Numbered from the stretch's first letter, positions 1-9,304 are shown. The stretch is DNA of 64,000 bases from Streptomyces ortus (GCF_026341275.1 NZ_JAIFZO010000002.1:198361-262360); one strand, 5' to 3'. The notes: a model not told the origin generated them from the letters alone. Program-made: numbers and translations.

Positions 1-2
1 CC

Positions 3-1154
3 ACCGGCACCGTGGACGGGCACCGGCTGTTCGTCGGCCGCCTCCTGCCCTCGGCCGATCGGCCGGACTGGGCGCGGGCGGCCGAGAACCGTGCCGTGCT
101 CGACGGGGCGGCCGTCGCCTGGCTCACCGTCGACGGACGGCTCGCCGGAGCCGTCCTGCTGCGGGACCCGCTGCGGCACGACGCGCCCCGGACGCTGCGG
201 CGCCTGCGGGCGGCGGGCATCGAGCGCGTCGTCATGCTGACCGGGGACCGTGCCGAACCGGCTCGGGAGACCGCCGCGGTCCTCGGCCTCGACGCCGTGC
301 ACGCCGGACTCGGCCCCGCCGACAAGGTCGCCGCGGTACGCGCCGAACGGGCCCGGGGCATCACGGTGATGGTGGGCGACGGCGTCAACGACGCTCCCGC
401 ACTGGCCGCCGCACACGTCGGCGTCGCGCTGGGCGCCCGGGGCTCGACGGCCTCGTCCGAGGCGGCCGACGTCGTGGTGACGACCGACCGCGTGGACCGT
501 CTCGCCGACGCCGTCGCCATCGCCGTACGCTCCCGGCGCATCGCGGTGCAGAGCGCGCTCGGCGGCATGGTGCTGTCGCTCCTCGCGATGGCGGCAGCCG
601 CGTTCGGCCTGCTGCCGCCGACGGCCGGTGCCCTGCTCCAGGAGGGGATCGACGTCGCGGTCATCCTGAACGCGCTGCGCGCACTGCGTGCGGACGCGAC
701 CGAGCGGATCGTCCTCGCACCCGACGTGGAGGCGCTCATCCACCGCTTCGCCGCCGAGCACGACGATCTGAGGGAGGTGCTCGACGCGGTACGCGACGCC
801 GCCGACCGGCTCGGCGCCGGCGCGGGCCCGGAGGCGTTGGCCGCCGTGGGCGAAGCGCACCGCCTGCTCAGCGACCGGCTGCTGCCGCACGAGTACGCCG
901 AGGAGCACCAGCTCTACCCGGCGCTCGCTCCCGCGCTGGGCGGCCCCGAGGCGACCGCCACGATGAGCCGGGCCCACACGGAGATCGAGCGCCTAGCTCG
1001 GCGCGTGGCCACGCACCTGGCCATGGCCGACGGCGACGGCGGTCCGCAGGCGGAGCAGTTGGACGACCTGCGCGCCAGTCTCTACGGGCTGCACACGGTA
1101 CTGCGGCTGCACTTCGCCCAGGAGGAGGAGAACTACTTCTCCCTCGCGCCCTGA
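3..1154 (+). CDS. P1B-type heavy-metal ATPase, C-terminal part, fused to a hemerythrin domain (partial at left edge)
   Basis: The reading frame enters from the left edge, so the N-terminal membrane and phosphorylation domains are missing. What is visible begins in the ATP-binding/P domain, with a VMLTGDR motif and the hinge motif MVGDGVNDAPAL. The last two membrane helices follow (around nt 540-690, ending near LLQEGIDVAVILNALRAL). The final ~140 residues form a hemerythrin-like HHE domain: spaced His and Glu residues in AAEHDDL, LPHEYAEEHQLYPAL, SRAHTEIERL and LHFAQEEENYFS would bind a di-iron site. A C-terminal hemerythrin domain is characteristic of the P1B-5 ATPase subgroup, which exports Ni and/or Fe/Co. 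Its place next to a [NiFe]-hydrogenase locus fits a role in metal balance. The exact metal cannot be told without the missing TM6 motif. Confidence 0.85.
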   Translation, partial: TGTVDGHRLFVGRLLPSADRPDWARAAENRAVLDGAAVAWLTVDGRLAGAVLLRDPLRHDAPRTLRRLRAAGIERVVMLTGDRAEPARETAAVLGLDAVHAGLGPADKVAAVRAERARGITVMVGDGVNDAPALAAAHVGVALGARGSTASSEAADVVVTTDRVDRLADAVAIAVRSRRIAVQSALGGMVLSLLAMAAAAFGLLPPTAGALLQEGIDVAVILNALRALRADATERIVLAPDVEALIHRFAAEHDDLREVLDAVRDAADRLGAGAGPEALAAVGEAHRLLSDRLLPHEYAEEHQLYPALAPALGGPEATATMSRAHTEIERLARRVATHLAMADGDGGPQAEQLDDLRASLYGLHTVLRLHFAQEEENYFSLAP

Positions 1155-1313
1155 TCCGCTCCCGCCCGCGCGCCTCTCCCTCGCAACGCGCCACCGACCG
1201 GGCCGGTGGGAGAGGAGGGACGGTCCGGCCCCCGCCGGGGACCTTCGGCCCCTGCCGTCCCACGACCGCCGGGGCGAGGCTCGTCGCACGACTGCGAAGG
1301 AGGGAGCGCGGAG

Positions 1314-1832
1314 ATGACCGTGGCCGCCCGGATCGTCGTGATCGGCGTCGGAAACGAGTTCCGGCACGACGACGGAGTGGGGTGGGCCGTGATCGAACGA
1401 CTCAGAGGACGCGGCGCCGAACACCGTCTGCCGTCCGGGACGGTGCTGGAGACCTGCGACGGCGACCCGGGCCGGCTCCTCGGTCTGTGGGAGGGCGCCG
1501 AACTCGCCGTGGTCGTCGACGCCGCCCGCAACGAGCCGTCCCGCCCCGGCCGTGTCCACCGGCTCGTCCTGGACGGCACAGGGCAGGCGCCGGCGGGAGC
1601 GACGAGTTCGCACGGTCTGGGGCTCGGGGAGGCCGTCGAGCTGTCCTCGGTCCTCGGCCGGCTGCCCGGCCGTCTCGTGGTGTACGCCGTCGAGGGAGCG
1701 GACGCGACCTTCGGCACGGGGCTGTCCTCGGAGGTCGAGGCGCAGGTGGGCGTCCTCGTGCAGGAGGTCGAGAACGAGATCGAACGGCATGGCGCGGACA
1801 CCGCGCCCGCTCGCCCGCGGGACGCCTCATGA
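1314..1832 (+). CDS. [NiFe]-hydrogenase maturation protease (HupD/HycI family)
   Basis: This 172-residue protein belongs to peptidase family M52, which removes the C-terminal tail of the hydrogenase large subunit after Ni insertion. The hallmark N-terminal GVGNEFRHDDGVGWAV is present, with an acidic residue where the family binds Ni. A second acidic position lies in VVVDAARN, and the expected histidine in SSHGLGLGE. The ATG at 1314 is chosen because AAGGAGGGAG lies about 9 nt upstream and the methionine sits just before the conserved strand. Upstream in-frame codons would add low-complexity sequence. Its stop overlaps the hypF start (ATGA), so the two are coupled. The likely substrate is the large subunit encoded at 7871-9202. 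Confidence 0.92.
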   Translation: MTVAARIVVIGVGNEFRHDDGVGWAVIERLRGRGAEHRLPSGTVLETCDGDPGRLLGLWEGAELAVVVDAARNEPSRPGRVHRLVLDGTGQAPAGATSSHGLGLGEAVELSSVLGRLPGRLVVYAVEGADATFGTGLSSEVEAQVGVLVQEVENEIERHGADTAPARPRDAS

Positions 1833-4201
1833 GCGAGCCGATCACCCAGCACATCGAGGTCTTCGGCCGGGTCCAGGGCGTGGGTTTCCGGCCGTTCGTG
1901 CACCGGACGGCGAACGCTCTCGGCCTCGAAGGATGGGTGCGCAACGTCGACGGGCATGTCGCGCTGACCGTCCGCGGCCGTCCGGACGCCCTGCGCGAAC
2001 TGGTCGTGGAGATCCGCGCCAAGGCACCGCCCCTGGCCGCCGTGGACCGCGTCCACGTACGGGCCGCGCCCGCGGCGACCGCACCGGTCGGTGGCGGGTT
2101 CACCGTCCGGGCGAGCCGCGCGGACCGGGCCGCCGCGGAGCGGGAGGTGCCGCCGGACGCCGCCACCTGCGAGGCCTGTCTGCGGGAGCTGTTCGACCCG
2201 GCCGACCGCCGCTACCGGTACCCCTTCGTCAACTGCGCCGACTGCGGGCCACGGGCCACGGTGATCACGGATCTGCCGTACGACCGTGAGCGCACCACGA
2301 TGCGCCACTTCCCGATGTGCGCCTCGTGCGGCGCCGAGTACGCGGATCCGGCCGACCGGCGCTTTCACGCCGAGCCGCTCGCGTGTCCCCGCTGCGGCCC
2401 CCGCCTCGCCTGGGACGGCCTGACGGGGGAGGAGGCGCTCCTCGCCGCGGTGAGGACCGTCGCGGACGGCGGCATCGTCGCGGTCAAGGGACTCGGCGGC
2501 TACCAACTGATGTGCGACGCCACCGATCCGGCGGCGGTGGCCGAGTTGCGGCGGCGCAAGCGCAGGCCCGTGAAGCCGTTCGCCGTGATGGTGCCCGATC
2601 TCGCGTCCGCCCGGCGGCTGGCGCACGTCAACGGCACGGAGCGGGACGTGCTGATCTCGCCGCAGCGGCCCGTGGTGCTGCTCACCGCACGGCAGCCGCG
2701 GCGGCCGGGGCCCCGCCCGGCGGCCGGAGGCGCCGGGCGGGGTCGCGGCCCGGCGGCCCTCGCCGACGGCCTCGCCCCCGGTGTGCACCCCGGCGTCCGC
2801 CGGACGGGGTTGTTCCTGCCCACCACCGGCCTGCACCACCTCCTCCTGCGCGAGCTGGCCCGGCCGCTCGTCGTCACCAGCGGCAACATCGCCGACGAGC
2901 CGATCGTCACCGACGACGCCGAGGCCCGGCGGACCCTCGCAACGGTCGCGGACGGCTTCCTGACCCATGACCGTCCGATCCGCGCCCGCTACGACGACTC
3001 CGTGGTGCAGACCGCACGCGGCGGTGTGCTGATGCTGCGGCGGGCCCGTGGCTACGCTCCGGCGCCCCTCGCGGTTCCGGTGGCGGCCGATGTTCCGCTG
3101 GTGGCCGCCGGGGCGCAGCTCAAGCACACCTTCACCCTGGCCCGGCGGGGGCGGGCCCATGTCGGGCCGCACACCGGCGACTTGGCGGACGCGGCCACGT
3201 ACGACGCCTTCCACCACGCGTACGCGGAGCTCACCCGTCTCACCGGGATCGCGCCCCGCGCCGTCGCCCACGACCTGCACCCGGGCTATCTGTCCACGCG
3301 GTGGGCGCTGGCCCAGGACGCCGAACACCACTTCGCCGTACAGCACCACCACGCGCACGTCGCCGCGGTGGCGGCCGAGCACGGACTGACCGGTCCCTTC
3401 CTCGGGATCGCCTACGACGGCCTCGGCCTCGGTGACGACGGCACCCTGTGGGGCGGCGAGATCCTGATCGCCGGCCTGACCGGCTACCGTCGTGCGGGCC
3501 GCTTCGCCCGGGCGCCGCTGCCCGGCGGGGAGGCCGCCGTGCGGCACCCGGCCCGGATGGCGCTCGGCTACCTGTACGGGGCGGAACCGCTCGGCGTGCC
3601 CAGGCCCCCGCCATGGCTCACCCGGCCCTTCACGGACCGTCTGGACGCACGTGAGGTACGCGTCGTCCGGACCCTGGTGGAGCGCGGGGTGAACTGCCCG
3701 CAGGCGTCCAGCGCGGGACGCCTGTTCGACGCCGCGGCGAGTCTGCTCGGTCTGTGCGACACGGTGTCGTACGAGGGCGAGGCAGCCGTGGCCCTCGAGA
3801 ACGCCGCCGGTGTCCTGCGGGCCGACGCGCTCCCCTGGCGGGTGGTGCGGGTGAACGGACTGGGCGTGTACGACCCCTCGCCCACCCTGTCCGCCCTGCT
3901 CCAGGGCCTCGCTGACGGGGTCGCGGTGCCCCTGCTCGCCGCCGCCTTCCACACCGCGGTCGCCGAGGCCACCACCGCCCTCGTCGAGCGCGCCCTCGCC
4001 GCGGGCGCCCCGCGCACCGTGTGCCTGGGCGGCGGCTGCTTCCAGAACCGCCGGCTGCTGGCCGACGTGGGCCGCCTGCTCCGCGACCGGGGCCTGCGGG
4101 TCCTGACCGGCCGGACCGTCCCCGTCAACGACGGCGGCATCAGCTACGGCCAGGCGGCGGTGGCCTCCGCCCGCCTGGCCCGACAGGCGAAGGAGAGGTG
4201 A
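1829..4201 (+). CDS. hypF: Carbamoyltransferase HypF
   Basis: HypF makes the thiocarbamate precursor of the hydrogenase CN ligands by activating carbamoyl phosphate and passing it to the HypE C-terminal cysteine. The 790 residues show the full order of domains: an acylphosphatase domain (GRVQGVGFRPFVHR, residues 13-26), a double zinc-finger region (CEACL and NCADCG near 114-135; CASCG and CPRCG near 165-190), a YrdC-like domain, and a Kae1-like domain with HDLHPGYLSTRWA and QHHHAHVAAV. A Pro/Arg/Gly-rich insertion of roughly 20 residues at nt 2690-2755 is unusual for the family and may be a surface loop. The start overlaps the protease stop by ATGA. hypC follows 5 nt after the stop. Confidence 0.96.
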   Translation: MSEPITQHIEVFGRVQGVGFRPFVHRTANALGLEGWVRNVDGHVALTVRGRPDALRELVVEIRAKAPPLAAVDRVHVRAAPAATAPVGGGFTVRASRADRAAAEREVPPDAATCEACLRELFDPADRRYRYPFVNCADCGPRATVITDLPYDRERTTMRHFPMCASCGAEYADPADRRFHAEPLACPRCGPRLAWDGLTGEEALLAAVRTVADGGIVAVKGLGGYQLMCDATDPAAVAELRRRKRRPVKPFAVMVPDLASARRLAHVNGTERDVLISPQRPVVLLTARQPRRPGPRPAAGGAGRGRGPAALADGLAPGVHPGVRRTGLFLPTTGLHHLLLRELARPLVVTSGNIADEPIVTDDAEARRTLATVADGFLTHDRPIRARYDDSVVQTARGGVLMLRRARGYAPAPLAVPVAADVPLVAAGAQLKHTFTLARRGRAHVGPHTGDLADAATYDAFHHAYAELTRLTGIAPRAVAHDLHPGYLSTRWALAQDAEHHFAVQHHHAHVAAVAAEHGLTGPFLGIAYDGLGLGDDGTLWGGEILIAGLTGYRRAGRFARAPLPGGEAAVRHPARMALGYLYGAEPLGVPRPPPWLTRPFTDRLDAREVRVVRTLVERGVNCPQASSAGRLFDAAASLLGLCDTVSYEGEAAVALENAAGVLRADALPWRVVRVNGLGVYDPSPTLSALLQGLADGVAVPLLAAAFHTAVAEATTALVERALAAGAPRTVCLGGGCFQNRRLLADVGRLLRDRGLRVLTGRTVPVNDGGISYGQAAVASARLARQAKER

Positions 4202-4206
4202 CCGCG

Positions 4207-4485
4207 ATGTGCCTGGGCATACCCGGCCGGATCCTCGACGTCCACGAAAGCACCGGTCTGCGGATGGGCACGGTCGACTTCGGCGGCGTACGCCGCGAGG
4301 TGTGCCTCGCCTACACCCCCCGGGCGGACGTGGGGACGTACGTCATCGTGCATGTCGGTTTCGCCATCACCGAGGTGGACGAGGCGGAGGCCTTGCGCAC
4401 ACTCGACGTGCTGCGGGCGATGGCCGACGCGGTGGAGGGCGAGATCGGTGAACCCCTGCCGGGCGTGGGCGAATCGCCGAGGTGA
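4207..4485 (+). CDS. hypC: Hydrogenase maturation factor HypC
   Basis: This 92-residue HypC/HupF chaperone starts with the invariant MCLGIPGRI. Its Cys2 is exposed after Met removal and helps carry the Fe(CN)2CO unit between HypD and the large-subunit precursor. The family segment VDFGGVRREVCLAYTP and the C-terminal helical part AEALRTLDVLRAM are present. It lies 5 nt after hypF and closes the first maturation block. The following 152 bp to the structural genes could hold a separate promoter, although no convincing -35/-10 pair was seen there. Confidence 0.96.
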   Translation: MCLGIPGRILDVHESTGLRMGTVDFGGVRREVCLAYTPRADVGTYVIVHVGFAITEVDEAEALRTLDVLRAMADAVEGEIGEPLPGVGESPR

Positions 4486-4637
4486 GGCCACGAGGCGGTG
4501 CCTGACCGGCCCGAAGGGTGGGGGGGTGGCGCGGGCCGAACGGCCCTCATCCGGGCCCGGGTGGCCCGTGGCGGCACCACCCGTCGCACACCCACGCTGG
4601 GACCGACCGCTCCCCCACGACCACCGGAAGGGACCCC

Positions 4638-5822
4638 ATGTCAGGCAGTCCCGCAGCAGCCGTCCTGGACAGGAACGGACTGGACGCGCTGGTCAAGGTC
4701 CTGGCCGCCCAGGGCCGCACGGTCGTCGGCCCCACCGTCCGGGACGGCGCCGTGGTGCTCTCCGAGCTGGCCTCGGCCGACGAGTTGCCCTTCGGCTGGG
4801 GCACCCGGGTCGAGGCGGGCCAGTACCGTCTCGTACCCCGCGAGGACGGCACGGCCTTCGCGCACACCACGGGCCCGCAGTCCTGGAAGTCGTTCCTGCA
4901 CCCGCAACGCGAGAAGCTGTGGAGCGCCGACCGCAGCGCCGACGGCGCTCTGAGCGTCACCGAGGAGCGCAGGGAACGGCCGTCGTACGCCTTCCTGGGG
5001 GTGCGCCCCTGCGACCTGCGCGCCATCGCCGTCCAGGACCGGGTCCTGACCGGCGGCCACTACGAGGACAGCGGCTACGGGGAACGGCGGCGGGGAGCCT
5101 TCCTCATAGCCGCCGAGTGCACCGAGCCCGGGGCGACCTGCTTCTGTGTCTCGATGGGCGGCGGTCCGGCGGCCGAAGCCGGCTTCGATCTAGCGCTGAC
5201 CGAGGTCGCGGACGAGGCCGGGCACCGCTTCCTCGTCCGCACCGGCAGCGAGGCGGGCGCGGAGGTGCTCGCGCTGGTCCCGCACCGTCCGGCCGACACC
5301 GGGACGCGGACGGCGGCCCGCGGCGCGGTGGATGCGGCCCGGGACCGGATGGGCCGGGCCATGCCACCGGTGGACCTGCGCGCGCTGATGGGCGCGAGCC
5401 TGACGGCCGAGCGCTGGGACGACGTCGCCGAGCGCTGTCTGACCTGCGGCAACTGCACCATGGTGTGCCCCACTTGCTTCTGCACCACCACGGAGGAGGT
5501 CACCGACCTCACGGGCGACCACGCCGAGCGGTGGCAGCACTGGGACTCGTGCTTCGACCTGGACTTCTCGTATCTGCACGGCGGACCGGTGCGTTCCTCC
5601 CCGCGCAGCCGCTACCGGCAGTGGCTCACCCACAAGCTGTCCACCTGGTACGACCAGTTCGACAGCTCCGGCTGCGTGGGCTGCGGGCGCTGCGTCGCGT
5701 GGTGCCCGGTCGGCATCGACATCACGGTGGAGGCCACGGCACTCCACGACGAACTGGCGGCCCGGCTGAACGGCCGCGAGGACGAGGAACGACCGGACGA
5801 CCCTCGGGAGAGCCGGCCATGA
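4638..5822 (+). CDS. Hydrogenase beta-type subunit with two 4Fe-4S clusters (HydB/HyhB-like, AsrA-related)
   Basis: This 394-residue iron-sulfur protein resembles the beta subunit of group 3b sulfhydrogenases and anaerobic sulfite reductase subunit A. Two C-terminal ferredoxin motifs are visible: CLTCGNCTMVCPTCFC near residue 269 and CVGCGRCVAWCPVG near residue 345. Further cysteines occur at VRPCDLRAI and ATCFCVSMGGG. It is expected to carry electrons between the small subunit and the flavin subunit. The start at 4638 follows GGAAGGGACCCC and gives a plausible N-terminus; in-frame sequence further upstream is low complexity. It overlaps the next gene by ATGA and leads a five-gene structural operon (4638-9202). 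Confidence 0.88.
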   Translation: MSGSPAAAVLDRNGLDALVKVLAAQGRTVVGPTVRDGAVVLSELASADELPFGWGTRVEAGQYRLVPREDGTAFAHTTGPQSWKSFLHPQREKLWSADRSADGALSVTEERRERPSYAFLGVRPCDLRAIAVQDRVLTGGHYEDSGYGERRRGAFLIAAECTEPGATCFCVSMGGGPAAEAGFDLALTEVADEAGHRFLVRTGSEAGAEVLALVPHRPADTGTRTAARGAVDAARDRMGRAMPPVDLRALMGASLTAERWDDVAERCLTCGNCTMVCPTCFCTTTEEVTDLTGDHAERWQHWDSCFDLDFSYLHGGPVRSSPRSRYRQWLTHKLSTWYDQFDSSGCVGCGRCVAWCPVGIDITVEATALHDELAARLNGREDEERPDDPRESRP

Positions 5823-6274
5823 ACTCTCCTCCGACCATCGTCGCGGCCCTGCCGGCCGCGTACCGGGAGCGGCTGATCCAGCTGGCCCGTGAGACATCCT
5901 TCGACGCCGGCGCACGTCTCTTCGAGGAGGGTGGGCGGGCCGACCGGTTCTGGGTCGTGCGCACCGGCATCGTCGCCCTCGACCTCCATGTGCCCGGCCG
6001 CCGCGCTCCCGTCATCGAGTCACTGGGCCACGGCGAACTGGTCGGCTGGTCCTGGCACTTCGCGCCCCATGTGTGGCAGCTGGGCGCCAAGGCCCTGCAT
6101 CCGGTGCAGGCGTGGGAGTACGACGCGGTGGCGGTCCGCGCACTGTGCTCGCAGGATCCCGTGCTGGGCCGCGCGGTCGCGGTCTGGGTCGGCCAGGTGC
6201 TCGCCCACCGGCTGCACGCGACCCGCACCCGGCTGCTCGACCTGTACGGCCCCTCCGGCGGCGGTGGGTCATGA
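5819..6274 (+). CDS. Cyclic-nucleotide-binding-fold protein in the hydrogenase operon
   Basis: This 151-residue protein consists of a single cNMP-binding (CRP-type beta-barrel) domain with no DNA-binding helix-turn-helix. It opens with a helix, then SFDAGARLFEEGGRADRFWV and VIESLGHGELVGWSW, the positions of the usual GE phosphate-binding cassette, and ends in an Arg-rich helix. The canonical arginine that binds the cyclic phosphate is not obvious, so true nucleotide binding is uncertain. It overlaps both neighbours by ATGA, so it is translated with the hydrogenase subunits. It may be an accessory or redox-tuning subunit. It could equally sense another small ligand; I infer the role only from position. 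Confidence 0.82.
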   Translation: MNSPPTIVAALPAAYRERLIQLARETSFDAGARLFEEGGRADRFWVVRTGIVALDLHVPGRRAPVIESLGHGELVGWSWHFAPHVWQLGAKALHPVQAWEYDAVAVRALCSQDPVLGRAVAVWVGQVLAHRLHATRTRLLDLYGPSGGGGS

Positions 6275-7089
6275 CCGGTGTGCCCGTCCCCTACGAGGTG
6301 GTCCGGACCGTCCGCGAGACGGCCGACACGGTCACCCTCACGCTCGCCCCCGCGGGCCAGGAGGTCCTTCCGCCGTTCGCGCCCGGCCGGTTCGCCATGG
6401 TCTACGCCCCCGGGGTCGGGGAGATCCCCGTCTCCGTGTCCCGTGTCGACCGCCGTACGATCGTCCACACGATCCGTAGTGTCGGTGCGGTCTCGGCGGC
6501 GCTGTGCCGTCTCGGACCGGGGGTCCAGGTCGGGCTGCGCGGGCCGTTCGGCACCGGCTGGGAGCTGGAGCGGGCGGCAGGAGGGGACGTCGTCGTCATC
6601 GCGGGCGGCATCGGCCTCGCTCCGCTGCGACCGCTGCTGCTCGAAGCGCTGGCCGCCCCCGGCACGTACGGGCGACTGCACCTGCTGGTCGGTGCCCGCA
6701 CCCCGGAGGATCTCCTCTACGCCGGGCAGCTGCGCGCCTGGGCCGCCGCCCACGAGCCGCTGCGCTGCGCCGTCACCGTCGACCGCCCCTCCCCCGGCTG
6801 GAGCGGCCACGTCGGCGTCGTCACCACCCTTCTCAACGACGCCGCGTTCGATCCGCCGAACACCACGGCCTACGTCTGCGGGCCCGAGGTGATGATCCGC
6901 GCCACCGCCCGGGACCTGGTCCACCGGGGTCTGCCCGCCGACCGGATACGGGTCTCCCTCGAACGCAACATGCGCTGTGCCACCGCGACCTGCGGCCACT
7001 GCCAGCTGGGCGGCGTCCTGGTGTGCCGGGACGGGCCGGTCATCGGCTGGGACCGCGCGGAATCCCTGCTGCTCGTAAGGGAGTTGTGA
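6271..7089 (+). CDS. Hydrogenase gamma-type subunit: FAD/NAD(P)-binding, 2Fe-2S oxidoreductase
   Basis: This 272-residue protein of the ferredoxin-NADP reductase/dihydroorotate dehydrogenase electron-transfer (PyrK-like) family should join the hydrogenase to NAD(P)H. A flavin-binding barrel occupies the first ~100 residues. The pyridine-nucleotide domain begins near [12 protein letters not shown] (about residue 112). The C-terminal cysteine cluster [20 protein letters not shown] (around residues 231-250) is the expected 2Fe-2S site. The start at 6271 overlaps the previous stop by ATGA, and the small-subunit gene begins 2 nt after the stop. The gene order beta-gamma-delta-alpha matches group 3b hydrogenases, apart from the inserted cNMP-fold gene. 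Confidence 0.9.
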   Translation: MTGVPVPYEVVRTVRETADTVTLTLAPAGQEVLPPFAPGRFAMVYAPGVGEIPVSVSRVDRRTIVHTIRSVGAVSAALCRLGPGVQVGLRGPFGTGWELERAAGGDVVVIAGGIGLAPLRPLLLEALAAPGTYGRLHLLVGARTPEDLLYAGQLRAWAAAHEPLRCAVTVDRPSPGWSGHVGVVTTLLNDAAFDPPNTTAYVCGPEVMIRATARDLVHRGLPADRIRVSLERNMRCATATCGHCQLGGVLVCRDGPVIGWDRAESLLLVREL

Positions 7090-7091
7090 CG

Positions 7092-7874
7092 ATGACCGGA
7101 TCCGCTCCGTCCGCCGCGCGGGTGCCCACCCTCGCCGTCTTCAAGCTGGCCTCCTGCGACGGCTGCCAGCTCACGCTCCTCGACTGCGAGGACGAACTCC
7201 TCACGCTGGCCGGGAAGGTGGAGATCGCCCACTTCCTGGAGGCGTCGAGCCGGGTGCGGCCGGGCCCGTACGACCTCACCCTCGTGGAGGGATCGGTCAC
7301 CACGGCCGCCGACGCACAACGGATACAGGAGATCCGCGCGCAGTCCCGCTTCCTGGTCACCATCGGGGCGTGCGCCACCGCGGGAGGCGTCCAGGCACTG
7401 AGGAACTTCGCCGACGTGGAGGAGTTCACCCGGACCGTGTACGCCCGCCCCGACTACATCGACACGCTGGCCACCTCGACCCCGGTGGCGGCCCATGTGG
7501 ACGTCGACTTCGAGCTGCGCGGCTGTCCGATCGACCGACGGCAGCTCCTGGAGGTCGTCACCGCGTTCCTGACCGGCCGCAAACCCGACGTGCCGAACCA
7601 CAGCGTGTGCTTCGAGTGCAAGCGGCGCGGCACGGTCTGCGTCACCGTCGCCCACGGCACGCCCTGCCTGGGCCCGGTCACCCACGCCGGCTGCGGGGCG
7701 ATCTGCCCGGCGTACGGACGCGGCTGCTACGGCTGCTTCGGCCCGTCCGGCTCGGTGAACCTGCCCGCGCTGATCCCGCTGCTGCGCCGGGACGGCATGG
7801 ACGACCGCGACACCCGGCGCTTCCTGCGCACCTTCAACGCCGCGGCGTTCGCGGGCATCAAGGAGGAGACGTGA
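7092..7874 (+). CDS. [NiFe]-hydrogenase small (delta) subunit
   Basis: This 260-residue iron-sulfur subunit relays electrons from the Ni-Fe site. The proximal cluster motif [17 protein letters not shown] lies near residue 18, and further ligands fall in [12 protein letters not shown] (about residue 92). A cysteine-rich C-terminal half starts at [11 protein letters not shown] and continues through [20 protein letters not shown], enough for three 4Fe-4S clusters. No Tat signal is present, so the enzyme should be cytoplasmic, as for group 3 enzymes and unlike group 1 membrane uptake hydrogenases. The start follows the gamma stop by 2 nt. The stop overlaps the large-subunit GTG start. Confidence 0.95.
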   Translation: MTGSAPSAARVPTLAVFKLASCDGCQLTLLDCEDELLTLAGKVEIAHFLEASSRVRPGPYDLTLVEGSVTTAADAQRIQEIRAQSRFLVTIGACATAGGVQALRNFADVEEFTRTVYARPDYIDTLATSTPVAAHVDVDFELRGCPIDRRQLLEVVTAFLTGRKPDVPNHSVCFECKRRGTVCVTVAHGTPCLGPVTHAGCGAICPAYGRGCYGCFGPSGSVNLPALIPLLRRDGMDDRDTRRFLRTFNAAAFAGIKEET

Positions 7875-9202
7875 CACACCGGGGATCACGCGTGCTGCGC
7901 GTCGGTTCACTGTCCCGCGTGGAGGGCGAGGGCGCCCTCCACCTGAAGGTACGCGGCACGGCCGTCGAGGAGGCCCGGCTGCGGATCTACGAACCGCCGC
8001 GCTTCTTCGAGGCGTTCCTGCGCGGGCGGGCGCACACCGAGCCGCCCGACATCACCGCCCGGGTGTGCGGAATCTGCCCGGTGGCCTACCAGCTGAGCGC
8101 CTGCGCGGCGATCGAGGACGCCTGCGGAGTCACCGTGGACCGGTCCGTCCGCGACCTTCGCAGGCTGTTGTACTGCGGCGAGTGGATCGAGAGCCAGGCT
8201 CTGCACATCTACCTCCTGCACGCCCCCGACTTCCTCGGCCGTGACGGCGCCGTCGACCTCGCCCGCACCCATCGCGCCCACGTGGAGCGGGGCCTGCGCC
8301 TGAAACAGGCGGGCAACGCGATCCTCGAACTCCTCGGCGGGCGGGCCATCCACCCCGTCAACGTGCGGGTGGGGGGCTTCCACCGGGCGCCGGATCCCAC
8401 CGCCCTCCGGCCGCTGGCGGAACAGCTGCGCCGCGCCGCCGACGACGCCTGGGAGACCGTGCGCTGGGTCGCCGGCTTCGACTTCCCCGACGCGCGGATC
8501 GACGCCGACCTCTTCGCGCTGGCCGCCCCGGACACGTACGCCGTCGAGGGCGGGGTGCCGACGGTGCTGCGCCCCGACGGGACCACCACCGCGTTCCCTC
8601 TGAGCACCTTCTCGGACCACGTCCGCGAGGAGCACCTGCCGCACTCCACCGCGCTGCACTCCCGGCTCGACGGCCGACGCCACCTCACCGGCCCGCTCGC
8701 CCGCTTCGCCGTCAGCGGCCGGCGTCTTTCCCCGACCGCGCTCCAGGCGGCGCGCGAGGCCGGACTCGGCGACCCGCGCGAGGGCGTCGAGTGCCGCAAC
8801 CCCTTCCGCTCGATCCTCGTCCGCGCGGTCGAGGTGGTGTACGCCGTCGACGAGGCACTGCGGATCATCGACGGGTACGAGCGGCCGGCGCGGGCGTTCG
8901 CCGACGTGCCGCCCCGCGCGGGCGTGGGCCACGGTGCGACCGAGGCGCCGCGCGGTCTGCTCTACCACCGCTACGCGCTGGACGCCGACGGCACGGTCAC
9001 CGACGCCGTGCTCGTGCCGCCCACCGCGCAGAACCAGGGCGCCATCGAGGAGGACCTGCGCCGCCTCGCCGAGGCCGCCCTGGCCGAAGGGGCCCTGGAC
9101 GACCACGCGCTGACGCACCTGTGCGAGCGGGCCATCCGCAACCACGACCCGTGCATCTCCTGCGCGACCCACTTCCTCGACCTGACCGTCGACCGCGGCT
9201 GA
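7871..9202 (+). CDS. [NiFe]-hydrogenase large (alpha) subunit
   Basis: This 443-residue catalytic subunit carries both paired cysteine motifs that bind the Ni-Fe centre: [10 protein letters not shown] (L1, near residue 64) and DPCISCATH (L2, residues 426-434). The nine residues after the L2 histidine (FLDLTVDRG) form the tail expected to be cut by the maturation protease at 1314-1832. The protein is short for the superfamily and fits group 3b alpha subunits. The GTG at 7871 overlaps the small-subunit stop (GTGA). The N-terminal [16 protein letters not shown] is a conserved family start region, which supports this choice. Confidence 0.96.
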   Translation: MTHRGSRVLRVGSLSRVEGEGALHLKVRGTAVEEARLRIYEPPRFFEAFLRGRAHTEPPDITARVCGICPVAYQLSACAAIEDACGVTVDRSVRDLRRLLYCGEWIESQALHIYLLHAPDFLGRDGAVDLARTHRAHVERGLRLKQAGNAILELLGGRAIHPVNVRVGGFHRAPDPTALRPLAEQLRRAADDAWETVRWVAGFDFPDARIDADLFALAAPDTYAVEGGVPTVLRPDGTTTAFPLSTFSDHVREEHLPHSTALHSRLDGRRHLTGPLARFAVSGRRLSPTALQAAREAGLGDPREGVECRNPFRSILVRAVEVVYAVDEALRIIDGYERPARAFADVPPRAGVGHGATEAPRGLLYHRYALDADGTVTDAVLVPPTAQNQGAIEEDLRRLAEAALAEGALDDHALTHLCERAIRNHDPCISCATHFLDLTVDRG

Positions 9203-9220
9203 CCTCCCGAGGAGGAGACC

Positions 9221-9304
9221 ATGCACGGCAGCACACACCTCGAAGGAGTCGTCGACATCCGGTGCCGACCCGCGGACACCGCCGCCCGGAGCGGGACACC
9301 GTGA
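9221..9304 (+). CDS. Possible 27-residue coupled ORF between hydrogenase large subunit and hypD
   Basis: An ATG preceded by a strong ribosome site (GAGGAGACC) opens a 27-codon frame. It starts [13 protein letters not shown] and ends in TGA overlapping the hypD GTG start (GTGA). The layout suggests that translation of hypD is coupled to it. The N-terminus faintly recalls the start of HypA (Met-His-Glu... then a Val/Asp-rich helix), and hypA is otherwise absent here, so it could be a decayed hypA start. It could equally be a leader made only for coupling. No function can be assigned. Confidence 0.4.
   Translation: MHGSTHLEGVVDIRCRPADTAARSGTP

Noticed and set aside
1155..1313. DevR/DosR-type palindrome upstream of the hydrogenase locus
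   Set aside because: GGGAC occurs but the matching half-site and spacing do not fit the known GGGAC-n4-GTCCC pattern.
1133..3952. Very long open frame antisense to the protease/hypF genes
   Set aside because: In DNA of this GC content antisense frames stay open. The translation is Gly/Arg/Pro/Ala-rich with no family motifs, while the sense strand holds clear HypF.
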